Source of the DNA: Geminicoccaceae bacterium
Lineage (GTDB): Bacteria > Pseudomonadota > Alphaproteobacteria > Geminicoccales > Geminicoccaceae
Length of the DNA: 64,000 bases
Direction of reading: 5' to 3'
NCBI GenBank assembly: GCA_028285265.1
Contig: JANQPX010000030.1
Location: 186,001 to 250,000 of the forward strand
The notes below the pieces were generated by a model. That model was not told where the DNA came from. It searched no databases and saw only the letters and a program-made list of their open reading frames with translations. The translations under genes were made by a program, and so were the position numbers. Shown here piece after piece: positions 44,876 through 52,620 of this stretch (its first letter is position 1; every line of letters starts with the position of its first letter).

Positions 44876-44892
44876 CCCATGTTCGGTCTCAC

Positions 44893-45372
44893 TCAAGAGG
44901 CCAGTTTCTGGCTGACCTCCCCAATGGCGCCATCCAGCAGCGATTTGCCATCGTCACCGGCCATTTTGTCGCGCAGCAGTCGTCCCGTCGTCAAGATGGC
45001 GAGATTGGCTGTGCGGTTGCGAACGTCCTGTAGCGCCTTAGCTTCTTCTTGGGCGATCCGTGCCATCGCCTGCTCTTCTCGGCGCTTTAAGCTCGCGGCA
45101 AGATCCGCTTTGTGTCGCTCGACAAGACGCTTGGTTTCAGCTTCGGCTTGCTCTGCAATCTTCTTCGCGTGCTCCTCGCCGCCAGCCAACTTGGCCTGAT
45201 GATCAGCAAGGAGTTTGGTCGCCTCTTCCCGAAGATTCTTAGCCTCGTCAAGCTCGGCACGCACCTTGTCGGCATGGCCATCAAGGATGCCAAGGATCAT
45301 GTTGTGCATGCCGGTTTTGTAAATGACGATCGCAAGCAAGATGAGCGCGACCCAGAGCATCAACTCATACAT
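44893..45372 (-). CDS. atpF: ATP synthase F0 subunit b
   Basis: 159-residue b subunit of the peripheral stalk. One N-terminal membrane segment (MLWVALILLAIVIYKTGMHNMIL) is followed by a long charged coiled coil (about 25-150) that ends near DKMAGDDGKSLLDGAIGEV. It follows the b' gene directly, with no gap. The presence of both b and b' is usual for photosynthetic and other alphaproteobacteria and chloroplasts. Confidence 0.93.
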   Translation of the reverse strand: MYELMLWVALILLAIVIYKTGMHNMILGILDGHADKVRAELDEAKNLREEATKLLADHQAKLAGGEEHAKKIAEQAEAETKRLVERHKADLAASLKRREEQAMARIAQEEAKALQDVRNRTANLAILTTGRLLRDKMAGDDGKSLLDGAIGEVSQKLAS

Positions 45373-45864
45373 TTAGGCGGCCTCCGTCTGCACGGCTGAA
45401 AGAGCCGCCTTGGCATCGGTTTTTGACACCTTGACACCAGCCAAGCGCTGTGCCGCCGCCTGTGCTGTGGAGATCGCCGCATCATCGAGATCGTTGAGCG
45501 CGTCGGCACGGGCTTTGGCGATCCGAGCCTCAGCGTCCGCGACCTGCTTTGACAACTTCGCGTCCAGTGTGGCCTGCGCTTCTGCGGCATCCGCCTGAAG
45601 CTTGGCTTGGGTTTCAGCAACCTGGGCCTGCGCTCTATTCTGCGCCTCCGCAACGACCTGTTCGTAACGACCGAGAGCGTCTTCGGCGTCTTTTTTCAAA
45701 CGCTGCGCTTCGTCGAGATCGGCGCGGATACGGTCAGCACGAGCTTCCAGGACCTCAGCGACACGCGGCAAGGCCTTCTTGCTGAGCAAGTAGTAGAGAA
45801 TGCTGAAACAGACAATCAACCAGAAGATCTGGCTGATATAAGTCGAAACCTCAAGCTGGGGCAT
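45373..45864 (-). CDS. atpG: ATP synthase F0 subunit b'
   Basis: 163-residue b' subunit. It begins MPQLEVSTYISQIFWLIVCFSILYYLL (single membrane helix) and continues as an Ala/Gln/Glu-rich coiled coil with RADRIRADLDEAQRLKKDAEDALGRYEQVVAEAQNRA. The PQL-x-VSTYxSQIFWL start is diagnostic for b'. It pairs with atpF to form a heterodimeric stator. It is 108 bases after atpE and is followed without gap by atpF. Confidence 0.93.
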   Translation of the reverse strand: MPQLEVSTYISQIFWLIVCFSILYYLLSKKALPRVAEVLEARADRIRADLDEAQRLKKDAEDALGRYEQVVAEAQNRAQAQVAETQAKLQADAAEAQATLDAKLSKQVADAEARIAKARADALNDLDDAAISTAQAAAQRLAGVKVSKTDAKAALSAVQTEAA

Positions 45865-45972
45865 CGACGAACTCCATAACGTAGCAGACGATCCGGTCGG
45901 AACCGGCGTGACCGGCCTGGCCGCCTGCCTCCGCGTTCTGCGTAAGACTGCGGCCTGGCAAGTCCGGGACGA

Positions 45973-46197
45973 TTAGCCGAACAGCACCATGAAGGCGATC
46001 AGCAGGGCGAACAGGCCGATGGCTTCCACCAGCGCGAAGCCGATCCACATCATGCCGGAAACACGATCCTGAATGGAGGGGTTACGGCCGATGGTGGAGA
46101 TGGTTGTCGCGAAGACGTTACCGATGCCCACGCCAACGCCTGCAAGCGCGATCGCGGCGAGACCAGCACCGATCATTTTGGCTGCTTCGATTTCCAT
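45973..46197 (-). CDS. atpE: ATP synthase F0 subunit c
   Basis: 74-residue ring subunit with two hydrophobic hairpins (MIGAGLAAIALAGVGVGIGNVF and WIGFALVEAIGLFALLIAFMVLF), the polar RNP loop at 38-40 and the essential carboxylate Glu58 in GFALVEA. The absence of the extra polar residues near Glu58 that bind Na suggests a proton-driven enzyme. Complete and intact. Confidence 0.97.
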   Translation of the reverse strand: MEIEAAKMIGAGLAAIALAGVGVGIGNVFATTISTIGRNPSIQDRVSGMMWIGFALVEAIGLFALLIAFMVLFG

Positions 46198-46273
46198 GGA
46201 TTTGCTCCTGTCGTCTTGGAATGGAAACTTATTGAGTTAGCGCAAAGACCATCCAGGCAGATCAGCCTTCCGG

Positions 46274-47080
46274 TCAGTGAAGATGTAGAGCCTCCTGCAG
46301 ATAGATGCAGCTCAGCACGGTGAACACATACGCTTGAAGGAAGGCAATTGCGAGTTCCAGGCCGGAAAGAGCCACGGTCAGAGCCAGAGGCGCGATGGCC
46401 GGTACGAGATAGAAGCCGCCAAGCGCAATGATGAACCCGGCAAAGGTTTTCAGCATGATGTGGCCCGCCATCATGTTCACGAAGAGGCGGACAGACAGGC
46501 TGATCGGCCGAATCAGATAGGAAAGAACTTCGATCGGTACCAAAAGCGGCAGAACGGGTGCTGGGACGCCTTTCGGCACGAAGAACGAAAAGAAGTGTAA
46601 CCCGTGTTTAGCGATACCGATGATCGTCACCGAGACCACGACGAACAAGGCCATGGTGAACGTCACGATGATATGGCTGGTGAACGTGAAGCTCCCAGGG
46701 ATCATGCCGAGCAAATTGCCCATCAAAACGAACGTGAAGAGCGTGAAGAAAAACGGAAAGTACTTCCGTCCCTCACGCCCAGCATTGCTCTCGATCATAT
46801 CGGCGATGAAGTCGTAGACCATCTCGACCAGTGATTGGAGGCGACCTGGCACCATGCTGCCGTGGCGGGAGCCCATCATGACGAGGGCGTAGACACACAG
46901 AAGGGCAATCACCATCCAAAGCGAGGAATTCGTAAAGGAGAGGTCAAAGCCGAGAAGGGTGAAATTCGGCCCTTCGGTAACCAGAGGATGGATCTCAAAC
47001 TGCTCTAGCGGACTGTGCGCGTCATGTCCGTCGCCATGTTCAGCGTGACCACCATGCGCTGCCGTCTCTTCCGATGCCAC
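46274..47080 (-). CDS. atpB: ATP synthase F0 subunit a
   Basis: 268-residue membrane a subunit with the proton half-channels. A His-rich N-terminus (HGGHAEHGDGHDAH) precedes five or six membrane segments. The essential arginine is in ISLSVRLFVNMMAGHIML. GREGRKYFPFFFTLFTFVLMGNLLGMIPG and FLQAYVFTVLSCIYLQEALHLH, the last helix ending the protein, are conserved. Five bases separate it from atpI, with no sign of another promoter. Confidence 0.96.
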   Translation of the reverse strand: MASEETAAHGGHAEHGDGHDAHSPLEQFEIHPLVTEGPNFTLLGFDLSFTNSSLWMVIALLCVYALVMMGSRHGSMVPGRLQSLVEMVYDFIADMIESNAGREGRKYFPFFFTLFTFVLMGNLLGMIPGSFTFTSHIIVTFTMALFVVVSVTIIGIAKHGLHFFSFFVPKGVPAPVLPLLVPIEVLSYLIRPISLSVRLFVNMMAGHIMLKTFAGFIIALGGFYLVPAIAPLALTVALSGLELAIAFLQAYVFTVLSCIYLQEALHLH

Positions 47081-47085
47081 CGCAC

Positions 47086-47433
47086 CTACTCCTTATCGGC
47101 CGCCTGCTTGTCATTCCCAGACGGCGCCGAATGTTGACTCATCCGGTTGACATACCGAAACGCGTTAAGCATGCCCGCCCCGGCACCAGCGAAGAACATG
47201 ACCATAAAAAAAATCGGCCATGTGTTTAGCCAGCGATCGAGCCAATAGCCAATGAAGCCGCCGACAAGGATACCCGCGATCAGCTCGACCCCGATCTGAA
47301 CGCCGGCACCATAACCTCTTGGGCCGACGGGACGATCAGGCTCGTCATCCTTCGCAAGGCCAGTATCCTGCCGCAGCTTTTTGATACGGCTGTCGAGATC
47401 GTCGAGTTTTGACGACTTGTCGTCGCGTACCAT
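47086..47433 (-). CDS. atpI: ATP synthase protein I
   Basis: 115-residue AtpI, an assembly or Mg-handling factor. A charged N-terminus (SKLDDLDSRIKKLRQDTGLA) is followed by two membrane segments: IGVELIAGILVGGFIGYWLDRWLN, containing the conserved GxxxGYxLD pattern, and FFMVMFFAGAGAGMLNAFRYV. It is the first gene of the F0 operon atpI-atpB-atpE-atpF'-atpF. A TATACT -10-like element lies 26-31 bases upstream. Confidence 0.9.
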   Translation of the reverse strand: MVRDDKSSKLDDLDSRIKKLRQDTGLAKDDEPDRPVGPRGYGAGVQIGVELIAGILVGGFIGYWLDRWLNTWPIFFMVMFFAGAGAGMLNAFRYVNRMSQHSAPSGNDKQAADKE

Positions 47434-47458
47434 TGGCTTTCAACTCTCACCTCGGCGC

Positions 47459-47464
47459 AGTATA
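47459..47464 (-). promoter_or_regulatory. Possible -10 element of the F0 operon
   Basis: On the minus strand TATACT (five of six consensus) lies 26-31 bases upstream of the atpI ATG. No good -35 sits at the proper distance, so this is only a candidate. Confidence 0.3.
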
Positions 47465-47527
47465 AGCGGATCGGCCGCATCCCCGCCGAAAGCGATCGCA
47501 CCATAGATATTGGTCTCGAGGAGAGTC

Positions 47528-47563
47528 AAGCGAACGCCTGAGCCCTGCGTCAGGCGGTCGCTT
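47528..47563. repeat. Strong inverted repeat between Sel1-repeat gene and F0 operon
   Basis: 14-base arms (47528-47541 and 47550-47563) with one mismatch and an eight-base loop, just after the stop of the Sel1 gene on the minus strand. No T run follows, so it is not a canonical intrinsic terminator, but it could end that transcript with Rho or protect its 3' end. Confidence 0.55.
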
Positions 47564-47573
47564 GTCGATCCGT

Positions 47574-48926
47574 CTAGACGCTGTCTTTGCCGCGATCAAT
47601 CAGGAAGGCCTTGGCGCGCTTACTTCCGGCTGCGGCCGCTTTGCGTATCCATGTCATGGCCAAGGTCTGGTCCTGCGGAAGACGGGTTCCCTTGAGATAG
47701 GCAAAGCCGAGGGCGCTCATGGCATCAGCCGAACCTTCTTCGGCTGCAGTTTCTAGCAGTCGTTTGCCTTCTCCAGGGCTTCGCTCGGCCACATCACCTC
47801 GCAAAATGGCAGCGCCCAATGCGATAGTTCCCCGCATGGAACCGGCGTCGTGAGCGCGCCGAAGAAGGCTTTCCCCTAGGAGCGGCTCTTTTTCGACCGG
47901 CGTGCCACGCAGCATGGCAAGCCCCAAATAGACCATTGCCGCTTCGCTGCCCTTGCCGATGGCACTTTCGGCATAGTAGCGGCCGACGGCGCCATTCGTG
48001 TCGGCACCTCGTGGCTGCAGGTGAATTCGCGCAAGCTGCGTCTGCGCCCAAACATCACCATCATCGGCAGCAAGCCTCAGCATACGATTACGCTTTTGCC
48101 GCGCGCCTACCCGTGAATAGATGCGGGCGAGTCGCCGTTGCATCGCCGTGTCAGTGGGATCGGCGACATGCTGCAGGTAATCAAGGACGCGGTCAGGGTC
48201 AGCATCGACGATCTCGTCTCGCGAGTAGATGTCGGCGAGCTGAACCCAGAGTTTTTTGTCCCCAGCTTTGGCCCGCAGCTCGAACTGGCCGATGGCCCGT
48301 TCGGCAGCCTTGGCAATGTCCTGCTCCGAGCCGCCGTGCTTTTTCAAGAGGCGAGCGAGATCACGGGCTGCATAGGCATCATCTGGACTGGCTTCGAGGT
48401 AATAGGTGATGGCTTTCTCAGGATCCGGCTCGACGCCGATGCCCCGATCATAAATACGCGCCAAACTTGTCGCCGCACGCCGTTCCCCGCGATCGAGCGC
48501 CTCGAGCAAGAGCGACTTGGCCCTTGGCTCGTCAGCGGGGAGCTGGCCTGAGGGCCCATTGCCGCCGTGGAGAAGGAGGAGGCCGAGCTCCAGCGCCGCC
48601 TTGCCTTTTAAAGGCGAACTCTTGCTGTAAGCATCCTCAAACAGCGCCGCGGCGCGCACCGGGTCGCGTTCAACGCCTTGCCCTTTCGAATAGAGGCGAC
48701 CATAGGCAACGAGTGCCTTGGGATGACCGCTTTCGGCTGCGGCACGATACTGGGCGGCTGCCCTTTCAAAGTCATCAGCGCGTAGGGCTTGCGTGCCTCG
48801 ATTGAACGCCGAAGCATACCCGCCAGACAGCTGACTTTTGTAGTTGCTGGGTAGATCAATCGCACAACCCGTGAGGCCAAGCAGGACTGCTGTGGCTCCT
48901 GCCACGGCAAGATGGCGCTTCTTCAT
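47574..48926 (-). CDS. Sel1-repeat (TPR-like) lipoprotein
   Basis: 450-residue secreted protein. The N-terminus is a lipoprotein signal: basic MKKRH, hydrophobic stretch and lipobox LTGC at Cys21. The mature part is built of Sel1-type repeats about 36 residues long (for example AAESGHPKALVAYGRLYSKGQGVERDPVRAA, ARIYDRGIGVEPDPEKAITYYLEA, AAEEGSADAMSALGFAYLKG), which form alpha-helical solenoids for protein-protein contacts. AlgK-type scaffolds for exopolysaccharide export look similar, but no polysaccharide genes are near, so function is open. A strong inverted repeat follows the stop. Confidence 0.88.
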   Translation of the reverse strand: MKKRHLAVAGATAVLLGLTGCAIDLPSNYKSQLSGGYASAFNRGTQALRADDFERAAAQYRAAAESGHPKALVAYGRLYSKGQGVERDPVRAAALFEDAYSKSSPLKGKAALELGLLLLHGGNGPSGQLPADEPRAKSLLLEALDRGERRAATSLARIYDRGIGVEPDPEKAITYYLEASPDDAYAARDLARLLKKHGGSEQDIAKAAERAIGQFELRAKAGDKKLWVQLADIYSRDEIVDADPDRVLDYLQHVADPTDTAMQRRLARIYSRVGARQKRNRMLRLAADDGDVWAQTQLARIHLQPRGADTNGAVGRYYAESAIGKGSEAAMVYLGLAMLRGTPVEKEPLLGESLLRRAHDAGSMRGTIALGAAILRGDVAERSPGEGKRLLETAAEEGSADAMSALGFAYLKGTRLPQDQTLAMTWIRKAAAAGSKRAKAFLIDRGKDSV

Positions 48927-49355
48927 GTTCTGTCAGGTCCACGCAACCTCCATTGCACGAAGCCGTAAACCTGCTCCCTTAGTTGTGGCCCGACCGCCGA
49001 CGGATCTTTGTCCATAGCTTTAACGATCGGATCGACTATCGGATCGGAGGACGGATGACCCGACACTTATTTTTTCATGACAGAAGCATGCCATGGTGTC
49101 CGGTGTATCGCAACGCGAGGGTACCCAAATATGGCAGATTTCCAACGATTTTGACGCATCGATCAAGCGTCGTGTCATCAAGAACACGCTCATCATTCAT
49201 GGGACGCGAAACCTCGTTTCAACATCGCATGGAGGGTGGCCGGACTTAGGATGGCATCAGTCGTCGCTTTGCTGACCCCGCCACAGGCTGGCGTGAGACC
49301 GGACGCTGTGGCATGGGTAGCTAAACGAAGGTTTGGACAAGAGGAGGCGAAACAC
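48927..49355. other. Divergent intergenic region, Sel1 lipoprotein / FAH protein
   Basis: 429 bases without a supported gene. The FAH-family reading frame stays open upstream to 49236, but its first 40 codons lack family similarity and the strong AGGAGG lies just before 49356. A plus-strand frame at 48983-49249 shows no protein-like features. Confidence 0.5.
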
Positions 49356-50540
49356 ATGGATGTTGCCTTGACAGCAAAGGCGACACTGCCGGCCGACGGG
49401 CTGCGCGGAACACTCGTTGGACGGGTCGAGCTTTCGGTCGGTCCCGCGGTGGTTGCGGTTCGCGAAGAGGGTGTCTTCGATCTTTCGGTCATCGCTCCGA
49501 CCATGACAGACCTCTTGGATTTGGAGGATCCGGTTGCGATCGCGAAGAGCGAGGGTAGCTTCATCGGTGCGCTTGAGCCGATCCTTGCCAATACCGCTCA
49601 CGAGACATTCGATCCTCAAAAACCACGCCTTTTGGCCCCGATTGATTTGCAAGCGATTAAAGCGTCTGGCGTGACCTTCGCGAAGAGCATGCTGGAGCGG
49701 GTGATCGAGGAACAGGCGAGGGGCGATGCGGCCAAGGCTGATACGATCCGCAAGACGATTGTCGATCTAATTGGTTCGGATCTCTCGCAAATCGTGCCGG
49801 GCTCGGAGGCAGCCATGCGTCTCAAGGCCCATCTGCTCGATCAAGGTGCCTGGTCGCAGTATCTGGAAGTCGGTATCGGGCCGGATGCCGAGATTTTTAC
49901 CAAGGCGCCGCCGATGGCCGCGGTCGGAACGGGGGCACTCATCGGCATTCGTCGCGACAGCACCTGGAACAATCCCGAGCCTGAGCTCGTTGTCGTCGTC
50001 AATGCGCGTGGTGAGATCAAGGGAGCAACCCTTGGCAATGACGTCAATCTTCGCGACTTTGAAGGGCGAAGTGCACTTCTGCTGGGCAAATCCAAGGACA
50101 ACAATGCTTCGACCGCGGTTGGCCCCTTCATCCGACTCTTGGACGATACGCTGTCGCTCGACCAACTCCGGAACACCACGATCACGTTGCGTGTTGAGGG
50201 CGAACAGGATGGCTTTGCTCTCGACGGTACCAACTCAATGCGCGAGATCAGTCGCGATCTTACCGACCTCGTTGGGCAGACCTGTTCGGCCAACCACCAA
50301 TATCCCGACGGTTTCGTCTTGTTCGCTGGCACCATGTTCGCGCCGATCGAGGATCGCGACCGGCCGGGTGAGGGCTTCACCCATAAATCAGGGGATCTCG
50401 TCCGGATTGCTTGCCCCGAGCTTGGTCAACTCACCAACCGCGTCGCCTTTTGTGATGAGGCGCCAGCCTGGACCTTCGGTACATCGGCACTGATGAAAAA
50501 CCTTGCCGGTCGTGGACTGTTGTCGGCAGCAAAGGGCTAG
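49356..50540 (+). CDS. Fumarylacetoacetate hydrolase-family protein
   Basis: 394-residue FAH-fold protein. Family features: FTKAPPMAAVGTGALIGIRRDSTWNNPEPELVVVVNARGEIKGATLGNDVNLRDFEGRSALLLGKSKDNNASTAVGPFIRLL, with the metal-binding Glu set in NNPEPELVVV and the conserved GNDV/RDFEGRS. It resembles the group linked to sugar-acid pathways (dehydratase/hydrolase acting on 2-keto-3-deoxy acids), but the substrate is not decided. ATG at 49356 is chosen for AGGAGG eight bases upstream; the frame extends 40 codons further without homology. A ThDP enzyme follows 180 bases downstream. Confidence 0.85.
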   Translation: MDVALTAKATLPADGLRGTLVGRVELSVGPAVVAVREEGVFDLSVIAPTMTDLLDLEDPVAIAKSEGSFIGALEPILANTAHETFDPQKPRLLAPIDLQAIKASGVTFAKSMLERVIEEQARGDAAKADTIRKTIVDLIGSDLSQIVPGSEAAMRLKAHLLDQGAWSQYLEVGIGPDAEIFTKAPPMAAVGTGALIGIRRDSTWNNPEPELVVVVNARGEIKGATLGNDVNLRDFEGRSALLLGKSKDNNASTAVGPFIRLLDDTLSLDQLRNTTITLRVEGEQDGFALDGTNSMREISRDLTDLVGQTCSANHQYPDGFVLFAGTMFAPIEDRDRPGEGFTHKSGDLVRIACPELGQLTNRVAFCDEAPAWTFGTSALMKNLAGRGLLSAAKG

Positions 50541-50720
50541 CCTTGATCGAGTCTCGAGAGGCTGCCGAATGGGGCGAGGCCATGTCGCTGACAGGGTCGA
50601 GACGCCACGTCGTGGTTATGGGCGGCCTGGTGCCGACTTGGGCACGGGTTGGGCGGCTCCTGCCGACATCCTTTAAAGGGGTCCTCTAACGAGCGGGAGG
50701 TGATTGCTGAAGGAATGAGC

Positions 50721-52379
50721 ATGAACAAGACGACCGGCAGTCGCATTTTTTTGTCGCTGTTGGAGGACGAGGGGATCGCCCATCTCTTCGGCAATCCCGG
50801 GACAACCGAGCTCCCATTGATGGATGCGCTGAAAGACCATCCGGATCTCACCTATATCCTTGGTCTTCAAGAATCGGTTGTAGTCACCATGGCTGACGGA
50901 TTTGCTCGCGCGTCCGGCAAGCTTGCTGCCTGTAACGTGCATGTTGCACCAGGGCTCGGCAATGCCATGGGCGCAATCTACAACGCCAAGTTTACGGGTG
51001 CGCCGCTCTTGATTACCGCTGGGCAACAGGAGCAGGGTCACGGATTGACGGAGCCACTCTTGTACGATCCCTTGGTGCCGATCGCAGCACCTCTGGTGAA
51101 GTGGGCAACCGAGATTACGCGTCTTGAAGATATGCCGAGGGTTGTTCGTAGAGCTGCTAAGATCGCAACCACACCACCAACCGGGCCGGTCTTTTTGTCG
51201 TTGCCTGGTGATATTCTCAACGATGAAAAAGGCATTGATCTCGGCCGCGCCACGAGGGTCGACTGCTCCAGTCGACCGACAGACGAGACCCTCGAGAAGC
51301 TCGCCGTTCGTTTGCTCAAGGCTGAGCGTCCAGCTCTTTTGGTCGGGCATGAGGTCGTGACGTCGCATGCGTTCGACCAGATTGCGCAGTTCGCGGAACT
51401 CTTGGGGGCGCCTGCCTATCAGCAAACAGTGCCCTATGGGGCGCATTTTCCGTCGGAACATCCAGCCTTCATGGGCGCCCTCTCACGCGATCAGCAACAG
51501 GTGCGTGACGTCCTCGCTGAGTACGATCTCTTGGTGGTTGCTGGTGCTGATGTGTTGCGCATGTCCGTTTGGAGCGAAACCGATCCGTTGCCGCCAGATC
51601 TGCCATTGGTCCAGCTCGGCCTGATCGATGGTGAGATGGGAAAGAATTACGCAGCAGAAGTCGCGATCCGTGCTGATCTGAAGGCAACCCTGGAGGCGCT
51701 TTTGCCTGTCATTGGGGCGATCGGCGGCGACAGGTTACGAGCTAAGGCGGCTGAGCGCCTTGGGGCGATTGCCGACCGCAATTGGCGCGCTAAATGTGCA
51801 CAGCGCCGCGCCATTGCGAGCACGCGTTCTCATGCCCGCCCCATAGCGCCCGACTGGCTCATGATGCAGATTGTTGATGCGCTTCCTAAGGATGCGGTCC
51901 TCGTCAACGAAGGATTGACCGCGGCGAACTCGCTCCTCGAAATGTTGCCGTTTCGAGGCAAGGACGGTTTTCATGCGTTTGCTAGCGGCGGCATTGGTTG
52001 GGCGATTGCCGCAGCCATCGGTATCCAGTTGGCAAAGCCTGAGCGCCCGGTCGTGGCGGTGATTGGGGACGGAAGTGCCATGTATACGATTCAGGCGCTT
52101 TGGACGGCCGCCCATCTCAATCTTCCCATCACCTATATCATTCTCAATAACCAGGGCTATCGCATTCTCAAACAACGTCTCCAGGCCTTTCACGGCAACG
52201 AGCATTTCATTGGCATGGATATCGATGACCCGCCGATCGCGTTTGACGGTCTTGCCCGCTCTTTTGGCTTGCAGGCGTGTCGTGTCGACAATCCAGGCGA
52301 TGTTCGCGAGGCATTAGAAGGCATGATCGCCACGCAGAAACCCGGCCTCCTGGAGGTGGTTGTCGAACGAAACATTTGA
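50721..52379 (+). CDS. Thiamine diphosphate-dependent enzyme, benzoylformate decarboxylase-like
   Basis: 552-residue ThDP enzyme. FGNPGTTELP is at 24-32; the cofactor-activating glutamate is in LGLQESVVV (Glu51); the NVHVAPGLGNAMGA segment has His74 where benzoylformate decarboxylase has an active-site His. APLLITAGQQEQGH and the C-terminal VIGDGSAMYTIQALWTAAHLNLPITYIILNNQGY (cofactor-Mg motif GDGS to NN) complete the picture. The best guess is decarboxylation of an aromatic or branched 2-keto acid; acetolactate synthase-like carboligation is less likely. ATG 50721 has AAGGA six bases upstream; ATG 50715 is also possible. Confidence 0.85.
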   Translation: MNKTTGSRIFLSLLEDEGIAHLFGNPGTTELPLMDALKDHPDLTYILGLQESVVVTMADGFARASGKLAACNVHVAPGLGNAMGAIYNAKFTGAPLLITAGQQEQGHGLTEPLLYDPLVPIAAPLVKWATEITRLEDMPRVVRRAAKIATTPPTGPVFLSLPGDILNDEKGIDLGRATRVDCSSRPTDETLEKLAVRLLKAERPALLVGHEVVTSHAFDQIAQFAELLGAPAYQQTVPYGAHFPSEHPAFMGALSRDQQQVRDVLAEYDLLVVAGADVLRMSVWSETDPLPPDLPLVQLGLIDGEMGKNYAAEVAIRADLKATLEALLPVIGAIGGDRLRAKAAERLGAIADRNWRAKCAQRRAIASTRSHARPIAPDWLMMQIVDALPKDAVLVNEGLTAANSLLEMLPFRGKDGFHAFASGGIGWAIAAAIGIQLAKPERPVVAVIGDGSAMYTIQALWTAAHLNLPITYIILNNQGYRILKQRLQAFHGNEHFIGMDIDDPPIAFDGLARSFGLQACRVDNPGDVREALEGMIATQKPGLLEVVVERNI

Positions 52380-52620
52380 TCGCGTCAGCTTGTCGACGAT
52401 GCTCGTTTCGTTGGCGGGGGCCATCAACCGATCATGAAGCGTGAGACCGGTGCCCATGCACCGGTGGAGATGACCTTTGGACTTGGTCTGCCCGTCGTTT
52501 TGTTATTCCGGCCAGGCCCCCATGCCCTAGGGAGGCGCTGGCCATCATGCGGTGATGCTTAGACGCTGTTCCAAACCGTTTGACGATCTGATGCTCGAGC
52601 GATGACGGGCTATCGGATTG

